The position numbers and the translations under genes are program-made. A stretch of DNA of 64,000 bases from JAVJUV01 sp040220415 (GTDB lineage: Bacteria; Pseudomonadota; Alphaproteobacteria; Rhodobacterales; Rhodobacteraceae), in contig JAVJUV010000040.1 in NCBI GenBank assembly GCA_040220415.1, positions 1 to 64,000 on the forward strand. The letters run 5' to 3'. The notes under the pieces were generated by a model. That model saw only the letters and a list, made by a program, of their open reading frames with translations. It was not told the DNA's origin and made no database searches. Below are positions 8,903 to 17,834 of the stretch, one piece after another (positions within the stretch are counted from its first letter, which is position 1; every line of letters begins with the position of its first letter).

Positions 8903-9777
8903 TTGACACAGGAAAAATCAGGGCCATTGACATCCACACCCATGCGGAAGAACCGTGCGGCGGCCATCGCGACGACGGCTATACCGAGTTTCAGGCCGGC
9001 ATGGCGGCCTATTTCAAGAACCCGGCGGGAGCGGAAGGCATGCTGCCGTCGGTCGAAGAAACCGCCGCCTATTACCGTGAACGCAACATCGCGGCGGTAA
9101 TCTTTCCGGTCGATGCCGAGCGCGAGACCGGTTTCCACCGTTACACCAACGACGATGTGGCGCGCATCTGTGCCGAGAATTCCGACATCCTTATTCCCTT
9201 CGCCTCCATCGACCCGTGGAAGGGCAAGATGGCGGTGCGGGAGGCGAAGAGATTGGTCGCCGAATTCGGGATAAAGGGCTTCAAGTTTCACCCGACAATG
9301 CAGGGATTCTTCCCAAACGACCGGATGGCCTATCCGCTTTACGAAGTGATCGAGGAGTCTGGCGCAATCGCACTTTTCCACACCGGCCAGACTGGCGTCG
9401 GATCGGGGATGCGAGGCGGCATGGGGATGCGGCTAAAGTTCTCAAACCCGATCCATGTGGACGATGTGGCAGCGGACTTCCCTGACCTGAAGATCATCCT
9501 CGCTCACCCGTCGTTTCCTTGGCAGGAAGAGGCGCTCGCCGTCTGCCAGCACAAGCCCAATGTTTACATCGATCTGAGCGGCTGGAGCCCGAAGTATTTC
9601 CCGGAAATCCTGGTGAAATACGCAAACTCGCTACTCAAGAAGAAAATGCTCTTTGGGTCAGACTGGCCCGCGATCACACCTGATCGCTGGCTGGACGATT
9701 TCGATAAAGCAGGATTTCGGGATGAGGTGCGCCCCCTCATTCTGAAGGACAACGCGCTGAGGCTCTTGGGCCTTTGA
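8899..9777 (+). CDS. amidohydrolase-family (amidohydrolase 2) protein, candidate aryl-beta-ketoacyl-CoA cleaving enzyme
   Basis: 292-residue TIM-barrel metal hydrolase of the ACMSD/gamma-resorcylate decarboxylase superfamily. The HxH metal motif is DIHTH (H13, H15). Later ligands lie in GFKFHPTMQGF, LFHTGQTG, ILAHPSFPW and the terminal FGSDWPAI aspartate. Family members decarboxylate or hydrolyse C-C bonds. In the CoA-dependent beta-oxidative deacetylation pathway reported for Agrobacterium, an enzyme encoded in the equivalent cluster releases vanillate or 4-hydroxybenzoate from the beta-keto-CoA. No thiolase is present here, so this protein is the best candidate (inference). Confidence 0.8.
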   Translation: MIDTGKIRAIDIHTHAEEPCGGHRDDGYTEFQAGMAAYFKNPAGAEGMLPSVEETAAYYRERNIAAVIFPVDAERETGFHRYTNDDVARICAENSDILIPFASIDPWKGKMAVREAKRLVAEFGIKGFKFHPTMQGFFPNDRMAYPLYEVIEESGAIALFHTGQTGVGSGMRGGMGMRLKFSNPIHVDDVAADFPDLKIILAHPSFPWQEEALAVCQHKPNVYIDLSGWSPKYFPEILVKYANSLLKKKMLFGSDWPAITPDRWLDDFDKAGFRDEVRPLILKDNALRLLGL

Positions 9778-9800
9778 GGGCGATTATTGGGAGGAAGAGA

Positions 9801-10922
9801 ATGAAAAGCTTTCTGAAAAATACCGTTGTCGCGCTTGCTACCGTACTTGCGGTCACGGCGGCAGAGGCTCGAGAGATTCGCATCGCGCCCGCCGCGCCAC
9901 CGGCGCACCCGGCCAACGGAACCATGTACACCAACTTTGCCGCTTATCTGCCGGAGGAGTCAGGCGGCGAACTCACGGCAACCATCCTCGGGCCCGAGGT
10001 CGTAAATCTTACCCAAATGAAGGACGCGCTCCAAAGCCAAGTTGCCGAGGTCGGCAATCTTCTGCCGCTCTACTTCCCGGCCGACCTTCCGATGATGTCG
10101 GTGACAGGCCAGCTTTCGCTGACCTCTCAGAACCCGCACGCTATGGGCGCTGCGATGACCGAGTTTATTGTCAATTGCGCCCCGTGCCAGGACGAGATGA
10201 AAGCCCTCGGCTTTGTCTATCTCGGTTCCGGCGCATCCGATCTTTACGAATTCATCACGACGAAGCCCGTCAAGACCGCCGCAGATCTCGAAGGTCTGCG
10301 TCTCCGCTCAGGCGGGGCGCCTTGGGCGCGGTTGGCAGAGAACTTTGGCGCCGTACCGGTCCAGATGTCGGTGTTCGACCAATTCGAGGCCATGAATTCC
10401 GGTACCATCGACGGCACCATGGCATCAGTCGGTGATCTCTTGGCGTTCCGGCTGGTTGAAGTCGCGAAGCATATCACGAAAGCTCCGCTGGGCGGTTATA
10501 TCTCGACCTCGAATTTCACCGTCGCAAGTCCCACTTGGTCAAGCCTCAGCGAGGACGAGAAAGGCGCGATGGTTCGCGCCGCCAACCGTGCGAATGCCGA
10601 TTTCACCAACCGCTGGGGCTATGAGATCCCCGACATCGCGGAAGGCGCGGCAAAAGAGGCCGGGATCGAGTTCATTGAACCCGATCCAGAGCTCGTAACT
10701 GCCTTGGAAGCCTTCATCGAGGCAGATATCGAGACCGCCGGCACCTATAGCCAAGAGCAGTTCGGGATCGCTGATGCGCCTGAGCAGATCCAGAAATTCC
10801 TTGACCTCGTCGACAAATGGGAAGCCATTGCCGCCGAGGTCAACGACGATCCTCAAACTATGGCCCAACGGGTCTACGAGGAAGTCTGGTCCAAGGTCGA
10901 CACCTCGACCTACGGCAGCTGA
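9801..10922 (+). CDS. dctP: TRAP transporter solute-binding protein (DctP family)
   Basis: About 373 residues with a signal peptide (MKSFLKNTVVALATVLAVTA, cleavage near AEA). The body is DctP-like: EIRIAPAAPPAHPANG at the N-terminus and the conserved arginine region near GLRLRSGGAPWARL, which grips substrate carboxylates in this family. The ATG at 9801 is chosen for the GGGAGGAAGAGA directly upstream. It begins the transporter segment of the hydroxycinnamate operon, followed by a hairpin and the two TRAP membrane genes. An aromatic carboxylate ligand is inferred from the neighbours. Confidence 0.87.
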   Translation: MKSFLKNTVVALATVLAVTAAEAREIRIAPAAPPAHPANGTMYTNFAAYLPEESGGELTATILGPEVVNLTQMKDALQSQVAEVGNLLPLYFPADLPMMSVTGQLSLTSQNPHAMGAAMTEFIVNCAPCQDEMKALGFVYLGSGASDLYEFITTKPVKTAADLEGLRLRSGGAPWARLAENFGAVPVQMSVFDQFEAMNSGTIDGTMASVGDLLAFRLVEVAKHITKAPLGGYISTSNFTVASPTWSSLSEDEKGAMVRAANRANADFTNRWGYEIPDIAEGAAKEAGIEFIEPDPELVTALEAFIEADIETAGTYSQEQFGIADAPEQIQKFLDLVDKWEAIAAEVNDDPQTMAQRVYEEVWSKVDTSTYGS

Positions 10923-10930
10923 TCCAGCGA

Positions 10931-10963
10931 GGGCGGCGGTCACTCACTAATTGACCGCCGCCC
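10931..10963 (+). promoter_or_regulatory. intercistronic stem-loop between dctP and dctQ
   Basis: Perfect 12-base stem GGGCGGCGGTCA (10931-10942) / TGACCGCCGCCC (10952-10963), 9-base loop, no T-run. It ends four bases before the first possible dctQ start and probably sets a higher level of the binding protein than of the membrane subunits. Confidence 0.6.
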
Positions 10964-10966
10964 CGC

Positions 10967-11491
10967 ATGATGTATCTTCAGCGGACAGGTTTGATGGGGC
11001 TTTTCTCGCGCATACGCGACATCGCGCTCGCTGCCCTCGCAGTCATTGGCGCGATCGCCATCCTAGCGCTGATGATCCATATAATGAGCGATGTCGTGCT
11101 GCGAAACGCAGTCAACCAACCCGTGCCCGCAACCTACGAGATCGTTACGAACTACTACATGGTGGCGCTTGCCTTCATCCCTCTTGCTTGGCTCGAGCGC
11201 ACGGGGGGCATGGTCAGTGTCGAAGTGATCGACGGTATGCTCAGTCCGCGGGCGCTCCGGATTTCGGATAAGTTGGTCGCGCTGATCTCTACTGCCATCT
11301 ACGCAGCCCTCGCGTGGGTGACTTTCGAGGCTTCACTTAAGACCTTCGCTTCAGGAACCTTCGTACTTGCACAGAGCATCCCTATACCGACTTGGCCCGC
11401 CTACTTCCTACCACCGCTCGGTTTCTTGCTGGCCGCCCTGGTCACGGCACTACGCCTCTTCGAGCGCCAAAGGACGCACGAGGCATCATGA
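10967..11491 (+). CDS. dctQ: TRAP transporter small permease (DctQ family)
   Basis: 174-residue protein with four predicted membrane helices (for example ALAALAVIGAIAILALMIHI and YYMVALAFIPLAWLE), the normal DctQ topology and length. It pairs with DctM to form the membrane part of a TRAP system driven by a sodium gradient. The first ATG (10967) lies just after the hairpin; an internal ATG at 10994 behind GCGGACAGG is an alternative start. It overlaps dctM by four bases. Confidence 0.85.
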   Translation: MMYLQRTGLMGLFSRIRDIALAALAVIGAIAILALMIHIMSDVVLRNAVNQPVPATYEIVTNYYMVALAFIPLAWLERTGGMVSVEVIDGMLSPRALRISDKLVALISTAIYAALAWVTFEASLKTFASGTFVLAQSIPIPTWPAYFLPPLGFLLAALVTALRLFERQRTHEAS

Positions 11492-12789
11492 GTGTTGAAA
11501 CCGGTCTATACGGGGTCATCTGCCTCTTTGTTCTGCTCGCGCTGCGAGTCCCGGTTGCACTCGCGCTGATCGCCGTATCCTTTGGCGGCGTCACGCTTAT
11601 CCTAGGGGTGACCCCCGCCATCGGCATACTTTCAAACACTCCGTTCTCCTTTGTTTCGAACTGGACGCTTTCAGCTGTGCCGATGTTCCTTCTGATGGGC
11701 TTTGTCGCCTATCATGCAGGACTGACGAGCGGCCTCTTTGAAGCCGCCAAGGCGGTCTTGCGTCGCGTGCCGGGGGCGCTTGCTATCTCATCCATATTTG
11801 CCTGTTCGGGATTTGCAGCCGTCTGTGGGTCTTCACTGGCCACGGCGGCCGCAATGGGCCGAATGGCCGTTCCGGAAATGGTCCGCGCCGGATACTCGCC
11901 GTCCTTTGCCACCGGCGCCATAGCCGCAGGCGGTACCATTGGTGCCCTCATCCCGCCGTCGATCCTCATGATCGTCTATGGCGTTTTCGCCGAGACCTCC
12001 GTCATCAAGGTCTTCATGGGCGGGATCACCATCGGTATCCTGACGGCGCTAATGTATTCGGTCGTCGTACTTCTGATTTCGTGGATTCGCCCGGACATTG
12101 CGCCACCGCGCCCAATCGAAACCGGGCAGCTCAGCGCCATCGAAGCGCTGCTCAAGATATGGCCGGTTCTTCTTTTGATGGTGGTCGTCTTCGGGGGACT
12201 TTTCTCGGGCGCGTTCACCGCGACCGAGGCAGGCGCTGTCGGTGCCGTCGGGTCGATCTTCATTGCCACTGCAATGCGCCGTCTCAGCCTTGATGTCTTC
12301 CGCACCGCGCTTCTCGAAACCCTCACAACCTCTGCCTCGCTCTTCATCATCGGGATAGGGGCCGCAATGTTCACGCGTTTTCTTGGCCTGACCGGGCTTA
12401 CGGGCGCGATCTCGAGCCTCGTGAGCGGGGCGGATCTCGGGTATTATGAATTGATGCTGATCGTGGTGGTTCTTTACCTTGTCCTCGGCATGTTCATGGA
12501 GCCCTTCGGTGCTCTGCTGGTTACGCTTCCGGTGCTTCTTCCAATCTTCAGGGCCGAGGGGATCGACCTCATCTGGTTCGGAGTGCTTGTCGTGAAACTG
12601 CTTGAAATCGGGATGATCACGCCGCCAGTGGGCTTGAATGTCTTCGTCATTCGCAACGTGGCAAGCGAATACGCGACCGTGGCGCAGATTTTCAAAGGCG
12701 TCATTCCCTTCCTCTTGGCCGATATCGTCGTGGTCGCCATCGTGATTCTGGTGCCGGGCCTGATCCTTTTCCTGCCTTCATTGATCTGA
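11488..12789 (+). CDS. dctM: TRAP transporter large permease (DctM family)
   Basis: 433-residue polytopic protein with the DctM hallmarks: MFLLMGFVAYHAGLTSGLFE, GGTIGALIPPSILMIVYG, and the near-terminal VVKLLEIGMITPPVGLNVF. This is the substrate-translocating subunit of the TRAP system. The ATG at 11488 overlaps the dctQ stop (ATGA) and gives the standard length; a longer open frame upstream lies inside dctQ and is not used. The acyl-CoA dehydrogenase gene starts eight bases after the stop. Confidence 0.9.
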   Translation: MSVETGLYGVICLFVLLALRVPVALALIAVSFGGVTLILGVTPAIGILSNTPFSFVSNWTLSAVPMFLLMGFVAYHAGLTSGLFEAAKAVLRRVPGALAISSIFACSGFAAVCGSSLATAAAMGRMAVPEMVRAGYSPSFATGAIAAGGTIGALIPPSILMIVYGVFAETSVIKVFMGGITIGILTALMYSVVVLLISWIRPDIAPPRPIETGQLSAIEALLKIWPVLLLMVVVFGGLFSGAFTATEAGAVGAVGSIFIATAMRRLSLDVFRTALLETLTTSASLFIIGIGAAMFTRFLGLTGLTGAISSLVSGADLGYYELMLIVVVLYLVLGMFMEPFGALLVTLPVLLPIFRAEGIDLIWFGVLVVKLLEIGMITPPVGLNVFVIRNVASEYATVAQIFKGVIPFLLADIVVVAIVILVPGLILFLPSLI

Positions 12790-12796
12790 GCCCCCG

Positions 12797-14383
12797 ATGA
12801 GTTTTCATGATAACGCCGTAAGCATGATGGAAGCGATCCAGGCAACACCACATTGGCAAGATGCCTGCCGGGGGATTGATTCCGACGATATCTCCGCGAT
12901 TCTCGACGAAGCCGCGCGGTTCGCCGAAGCGGTCATCGCGCCGGTAAATCCACTCGGCGACCGGATCGGCGCTGTCTTCTCGGACGGTGCCGTTCGTGTG
13001 CCGCCGGAGTACCGCTCGGCCTACAAGGCGCTTGCGGACGGAGGATGGATCGGTGTCGAGCATGACCCCGATCTCGGCGGGCAGGGGCTTCCGCTGACGC
13101 TCTTCGTCGCGGTCAATCAACTCTTCGAACGGGCTTCGCCGGCGTTCATGATGGCTGCGGGCGGAAGTCGAGCTGCTGCGCGGCTTCTGGCTGAGTGGGC
13201 CGATCAGGAAACCCGCGCTGACTGGGTCCCCGCACTTCTTGCCGGCGAGGCGACGGCAACCATTTGCATCTCCGAGCCGGAAGCTGGCTCGGACGTGGGG
13301 CGCATCCGAACAATGGCAGTGCTTGAAAACGACAGCTGGCGCATAAGCGGTCAGAAAATCTGGATATCCTTCGGGAACCACGACATCGTGCCACGCATCG
13401 GTCACTGCCTGTTGGCGCGCACTTCGGATGCACCGGGAACTCGGGGGCTGAGCCTCTTCCTCGTCCCCGGAGGACCAGAGGTCTGCACACTGCGAATAGA
13501 GGAAAAGCTCGGCCTGCACGGCTCACCAACCTGCGCGCTCAGCTTCGAGAATGCCCCGGCCACGCTGATCGGAACCGAAGGCCGCGGTCTGGCGCAGTTG
13601 TTCACGATGATCCGCCACATGCGGCTGATGGTGGCGTGTCAGGGTTTGGGAACCGCGCAAGGGTGTTACGACGCCGCTTTTGTGCATGCAAAAAACCGTC
13701 GGCAGGGCGGTGATCCCAGCGCTCCGGCCGTTCCGATCATTCAGCACGCGGACGTGCAGCGGCAGCTCGACGAGCTACAAACTCCAATCGACTTGTTCCG
13801 TCTGGCGCTGGTGCAGACTACAGTGGCGGCCGATCTTGGCCAGGGAGACCCTGCCATGGCGCGACTTTGCGCCATGCTTCTCCCTATGGTCAAAAATTTC
13901 GGCGCGGAACTAGGATTTGATGCTGCCGGACGCGCCATTTTGATCCACGGAGGAAGCGGCTATACGAAGGATTATCCTGTCGAGCAATCGCTCCGTGATG
14001 CACGTGTCTTCGCGATTTACGAAGGGACGACGGGAATGCAGGCACAGGATTTCCTGATCCGCCAATGCCTTGCCGATGAAGGGGCCGCCTTGCGCGGAAT
14101 ACTGGAGACCGCCGCACAGGAAGCGAAGTCACTTCCTGAAGCACGCGCGGTAATCGAACGCTTTGGGATCTTCTTCGAGGCCGAAGTGATGCCTGCAGGC
14201 CGCGCGGCGCATTTGGCAATGGCCGAACCAGTATTCCGCGCGGGTTGGATCATCGTGCAAGCATGGATGTGTTCCCGGATCAGTCAGAAACCGGCAGCCC
14301 AAATGTTCCTGGCCACCGCGCTCCCTTCCCTCGAGCGGGAAATCGCGCGTGCCCGTCACGAAGCACGCCGCGCCGACCATTAG
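12797..14383 (+). CDS. acyl-CoA dehydrogenase (long, DmdC-like)
   Basis: 528-residue FAD enzyme, longer than the roughly 380-residue short-chain family and like the DmdC-type acyl-CoA dehydrogenases. Visible are the ICISEPEAGSDVG flavin/substrate motif near residue 155, the HGGSGYTKDYPVEQSLRDAR segment and the catalytic-base region FAIYEGTTGMQAQDF. It would introduce a 2,3-double bond into a CoA thioester. In this operon the likely substrates are dihydrohydroxycinnamoyl (phenylpropanoyl)-CoAs, converting them to hydroxycinnamoyl-CoAs for the hydratase. Substrate is inferred from context. Confidence 0.85.
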   Translation: MSFHDNAVSMMEAIQATPHWQDACRGIDSDDISAILDEAARFAEAVIAPVNPLGDRIGAVFSDGAVRVPPEYRSAYKALADGGWIGVEHDPDLGGQGLPLTLFVAVNQLFERASPAFMMAAGGSRAAARLLAEWADQETRADWVPALLAGEATATICISEPEAGSDVGRIRTMAVLENDSWRISGQKIWISFGNHDIVPRIGHCLLARTSDAPGTRGLSLFLVPGGPEVCTLRIEEKLGLHGSPTCALSFENAPATLIGTEGRGLAQLFTMIRHMRLMVACQGLGTAQGCYDAAFVHAKNRRQGGDPSAPAVPIIQHADVQRQLDELQTPIDLFRLALVQTTVAADLGQGDPAMARLCAMLLPMVKNFGAELGFDAAGRAILIHGGSGYTKDYPVEQSLRDARVFAIYEGTTGMQAQDFLIRQCLADEGAALRGILETAAQEAKSLPEARAVIERFGIFFEAEVMPAGRAAHLAMAEPVFRAGWIIVQAWMCSRISQKPAAQMFLATALPSLEREIARARHEARRADH

Positions 14384-14401
14384 GTTAAGGAGAATCCAGA
14401 A

Positions 14402-16279
14402 GTGCAGTACCATTTGAATGGCTTCCGCCCGGGTGATCCGGACGTCCACGAGGCTTCACCGGGCGCGAGCGCCGACCGCGGCACAGTGCAGTCCGAGGTC
14501 GATGTCCTGATCGTCGGCTGCGGCCCTGCGGGTCTGACGCTGGCGTCGCAACTCTCTGCCTTCTCATCGATCGACACACGCATTGTTGAGGCCCGCACCG
14601 GCCCGCTGGAGCGGGGCCATGCCGACGGCGTCTCTGTCCGTTCGATGGAGATGTTCCAGGCATTCGGCTTCGCCGACCGCATCAAACGGGACGCCTACTG
14701 GGTCAACGAGACAACCTTCTGGAAGCCAGATCCGGAGAACCCACGCCACATCATACGCGCAGGCCGCGTAAAGGATGTTGAACAGGGTCTTTCGGAAATG
14801 CCCCATGTCATCCTGAACCAGGCCCGCATCCACGACATGTACTTGGATATCATGCGGAATTCCCCGCGACGGCTCGAACCAGACTACGGACGCTGCCTTC
14901 GCGATCTCACCGTCACCAACGACAACAACTACCCGGTCGCAGTCACGCTGGAGCGCCTGGACAAAGGCCACGAAGGCGAGACCGAGGTTGTGCACGCCCG
15001 ATATGTCGTCGGTTGCGATGGTGCCCGCAGCACGGTGCGAGAGCAAATTGGTCGTAAAATGGACGGAGACTTCGCAAATCAGGCGTGGGGCGTCATGGAT
15101 GTGTTTGCCGTGACCGGTTTTCCGGACATCAGGTTCAAGAGCCTGATCCAGTCCGACGGTCACGGCAACATCGTCCTGATACCGCGCGAAGGCGGTTATC
15201 TGGCGCGCTTCTATGTCGAGATGGATAAGCTGGCGCCGGACGAGCGCGCGCGCACAAAGTCCATTTCAGTCGGTCACCTGATCGAGGCGGCGAACCGCAT
15301 TCTTTCACCCTATGCGCTCGACGTAAAGGACGTGGCATGGTGGTCGGTCTACGAGATCGGTCAACGCCTTACCGACCGGTTTGACGACAGTGATGGCACT
15401 CGCGATCCGCGCGTGTTTATCGCGGGAGATGCCTGCCACACGCATAGCCCAAAGGCTGGTCAGGGCATGAATGTCTCGATGGGCGACGCTTTCAATCTAG
15501 GATGGAAGCTCGCCTCCGTGCTCGAAGGACGGAGCCCGACGTCCCTTCTAAGAAGCTACTCCGAAGAACGGCAGGCGGTCGCCAAGGACCTGATCGATTT
15601 CGATCGGGAATGGACCAAGGTGCTGACGGCGCATACGGACGGTGCAACGCCCGAACCCCAAGCCGTGCCAAAATTCCAGCGCTATTTCATCGAACATGGG
15701 CGCTACACAGCTGGCACGGCGGTACGTTATTCGCAGTCGCGATTGACAGGCGACGATTCCCACCAACATCTTGCAGCAGGCTATCCCATCGGAATGCGAT
15801 TTCACTCAGCGCCGGTGATCCGGCATGCCGATGCCAAGCTAATAGAACTAGGCCACACGATCGTCGCCGACGGTCGCTGGCGTCTCTTCGCCTTTGCTGA
15901 TGCTGAAGAAACCGGTCTCAGGGACCTTTTTCGGTTCCTCGATACGGACCCGAGTTCCCCCATTCGTCGTTACACACCCGTGGACGGGGATCCCGACAGC
16001 GTCATCGACCTGCGTGCCGTGTTCCAATGTGTGCACACCGATTTGCCCTCGGACGCATTACCGGGCTTGCTTCATCCCCGCAAGGGACGCTTTGGCCTGA
16101 TCGACTATGAGAAGGTCTTCTGCGTTGACCAGTCTCAGGACATCTTTGATTTGCGCGGGATAGACCGGGATTCAGGTTGTCTTGTCATCGTACGGCCAGA
16201 TCAATACGTGGCGGATGTGCTGCCACTTGGTGATTTCGAGCGGCTTGGAGAGGCGTTTTTGGAGACACTGAGTGAGTGA
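14402..16279 (+). CDS. mobA: 3-hydroxybenzoate 4-monooxygenase
   Basis: 625-residue FAD-dependent aromatic hydroxylase of the phenol 2-monooxygenase family. FAD motifs are DVLIVGCGPAGLTLASQL, the DG motif VVGCDGARSTVR and the RVFIAGDACHTHSPKAGQGM motif. The opening residues QYHLNGFRPG and the whole length closely resemble MobA of Comamonas as I recall it, including the C-terminal thioredoxin-like domain (EKVFCVDQSQDIFDLRGIDR). The reaction is 3-hydroxybenzoate to protocatechuate with NADPH and oxygen. The start is GTG 14402 behind AAGGAG. It is the last gene of the hydroxycinnamate operon, hinting at meta-hydroxylated substrates. Confidence 0.87.
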   Translation: MQYHLNGFRPGDPDVHEASPGASADRGTVQSEVDVLIVGCGPAGLTLASQLSAFSSIDTRIVEARTGPLERGHADGVSVRSMEMFQAFGFADRIKRDAYWVNETTFWKPDPENPRHIIRAGRVKDVEQGLSEMPHVILNQARIHDMYLDIMRNSPRRLEPDYGRCLRDLTVTNDNNYPVAVTLERLDKGHEGETEVVHARYVVGCDGARSTVREQIGRKMDGDFANQAWGVMDVFAVTGFPDIRFKSLIQSDGHGNIVLIPREGGYLARFYVEMDKLAPDERARTKSISVGHLIEAANRILSPYALDVKDVAWWSVYEIGQRLTDRFDDSDGTRDPRVFIAGDACHTHSPKAGQGMNVSMGDAFNLGWKLASVLEGRSPTSLLRSYSEERQAVAKDLIDFDREWTKVLTAHTDGATPEPQAVPKFQRYFIEHGRYTAGTAVRYSQSRLTGDDSHQHLAAGYPIGMRFHSAPVIRHADAKLIELGHTIVADGRWRLFAFADAEETGLRDLFRFLDTDPSSPIRRYTPVDGDPDSVIDLRAVFQCVHTDLPSDALPGLLHPRKGRFGLIDYEKVFCVDQSQDIFDLRGIDRDSGCLVIVRPDQYVADVLPLGDFERLGEAFLETLSE

Positions 16280-16573
16280 ATACAGGCGGCACCGATGCTC
16301 CGTACTTCATAGTGTCGTGCAGCTTGTATGTACTTGTAGGCAATCCCACCGACGGGAGAATAGAAAAGCCGCATAGTTGTACAAGGATTAGGACGTTCGC
16401 TAAACCCCTGCCGACTATTTTGATCGCCGCAACTCATCGCTAAAAGGATTTCGGTTGGAGATTGGCATTGCAGGTTCGTTCCGGGCCGCTCGTAGAGCTT
16501 TTTCGAGTCCGTCGAGTCACATTAAAATTGATCCTTTCTGAGTAGGCGTTCGAGCCAAATGGAGGAACAAGAA

Positions 16574-16795
16574 ATGCCGCAGAAGACGCAATAACCGGCA
16601 GAGATCGTCGCCAAGCCGGGGCAGATCGACGTGTTGGTGTCGCCGGGTCAGGGGGTGGCCGGGACGGTGCGCCCGATCAGTGTGATCCAGTTGACCAATT
16701 TTCGGTTGCGCAGGGTGGATAGTGGACTGAGAGTGAACCAGGTGGTGCACCTAAAGTTGTCTGTCTTGCAGTTATTCTCGAAATCCACAGAAAGT
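16574..16795 (+). pseudogene. decayed IS3-family OrfA transposase fragment
   Basis: Behind GGAGGAACAAGAA, an ATG at 16574 starts MPQKTQ, then TAA (16592), then PAEIVAKPGQIDVLVSPGQG and, further on, LTNFRLRRVDSGLRVNQVV. This matches the N-terminal helix-turn-helix OrfA of IS3-type elements (consensus PEEIVAKLRQVDVLxSQG and VTYYRWRxEYGGLxxDQV). An in-frame stop, substitutions at the helix and loss of similarity after about 16790 show it is dead. No OrfB is recognisable. The 294 bases between mobA and this fragment (16280-16573) show no gene. Confidence 0.75.
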
Positions 16796-16845
16796 ATTCA
16801 TCCCAAACTAGCTACGACGTCTAGTCTTTCCAAATCATGTCGAGG

Positions 16846-17733
16846 CTAGTCCATCGTCGAATTGAGAAGCGTCTGGCGGGCCGAGGTCAGATGCGCGCGA
16901 CATGCCAACTCGATGATCGACGGGTTCCGAGTGAAGAGCGCGTCGATATAGGTCAGGTGCTCGTTGATCGCGACCTCGTTTCTCTGGCGCTCGTCCTTCT
17001 TGTTCCACTGGTAATGGTAGTGAAAGATCAGGGCGTTGATGTCGCTGAAGCCGTCGATAAACCTGTTCGGAGAGGCCGAATGGACGAAACGGTGGAAGGC
17101 GCTGTCGAGTTCGGAAAAATCGTGAAAACTGTGGTCGATGTCATCGAGTATCTGGACATGCCGTTCGCGGATTTTCTGGAGTGCGTCCCAGACCGGTGAG
17201 GTGTCAGGCTGACGGCCAAAAGCCTGGGCCGAGCGCAATTCAAACATCTCGCGGATCTCGAACAGTTCGAGAGCAAATGCCCGCGTGAACCCCTTGAACA
17301 CCCAGCCACCGTGCGCTCGGTGCTCGATCAGGCCGAAGCGCTGAAAGCGGTTCAGGAATTCGCGGATGCCGCTGGTCGCCACGCCGAACTGCCGGGCGAG
17401 TTCCAGTTCGTTGATCGCCGTTCCGGGACGTGTGTCGTCCTTCAGCATCCACTCCATGAACATCGCTTCGACCTGCTCGGACATCGACACGGTCTCGGAG
17501 ATCGGAAACCGGCGGATCGTGTCGCCGACCCGGCCCACGGTCCGGTTCCGCCCGTTTCCGGTGATCGCGCCACGCTCCTGAAGCACGTGGATGATCTTGC
17601 GAACTGTGGTGCGGCTGACCCCTAGCCGGCGGCCGAGTTCCGTCTCGGACGGAAGCTTTTCGCCCGTGTGGAGGGACGACAGGACGTCCAGGAGATTGTT
17701 GTGAGCGCGCTTGAAGACGGTGTCCGATTTCAT
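16846..17733 (-). CDS. GntR-family regulator with tandem winged helices and an FCD domain
   Basis: 295 residues. Two GntR-like winged helices are visible: residues about 5-65 (KLPSETELGRRLGVSRTTVR) and about 85-145 (INELELARQFGVATSGIREF). A C-terminal all-helical FCD ligand domain follows from about 150, with its metal/ligand residues in DFSELDSAFHRFVH and the late ACRAHLTSARQ. Ordinary FCD regulators have one winged helix, so this arrangement is unusual. It is divergent from the sugar transporter operon at 17877 with palindromes between, and presumably represses it until a sugar acid or polyol binds. Confidence 0.85.
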   Translation of the reverse strand: MKSDTVFKRAHNNLLDVLSSLHTGEKLPSETELGRRLGVSRTTVRKIIHVLQERGAITGNGRNRTVGRVGDTIRRFPISETVSMSEQVEAMFMEWMLKDDTRPGTAINELELARQFGVATSGIREFLNRFQRFGLIEHRAHGGWVFKGFTRAFALELFEIREMFELRSAQAFGRQPDTSPVWDALQKIRERHVQILDDIDHSFHDFSELDSAFHRFVHSASPNRFIDGFSDINALIFHYHYQWNKKDERQRNEVAINEHLTYIDALFTRNPSIIELACRAHLTSARQTLLNSTMD

Positions 17734-17753
17734 AAAAAAATCCAGATTCCTTC

Positions 17754-17776
17754 TGTATTTTTATCAATTAAATACA
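17754..17776. promoter_or_regulatory. candidate GntR operator 1
   Basis: Inverted repeat TGTATTT (17754-17760) / AAATACA (17770-17776), nine-base spacer, just upstream of the GntR gene start. A TTGACT hexamer follows at 17779. The T-G-T...A-C-A ends fit FCD-type GntR operators. Confidence 0.45.
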
Positions 17777-17834
17777 ATTTGACTAAGAAAGGGAAGGGTG
17801 GTGTTCAATGGGAAACCAGTGAGAATGGATGTGA

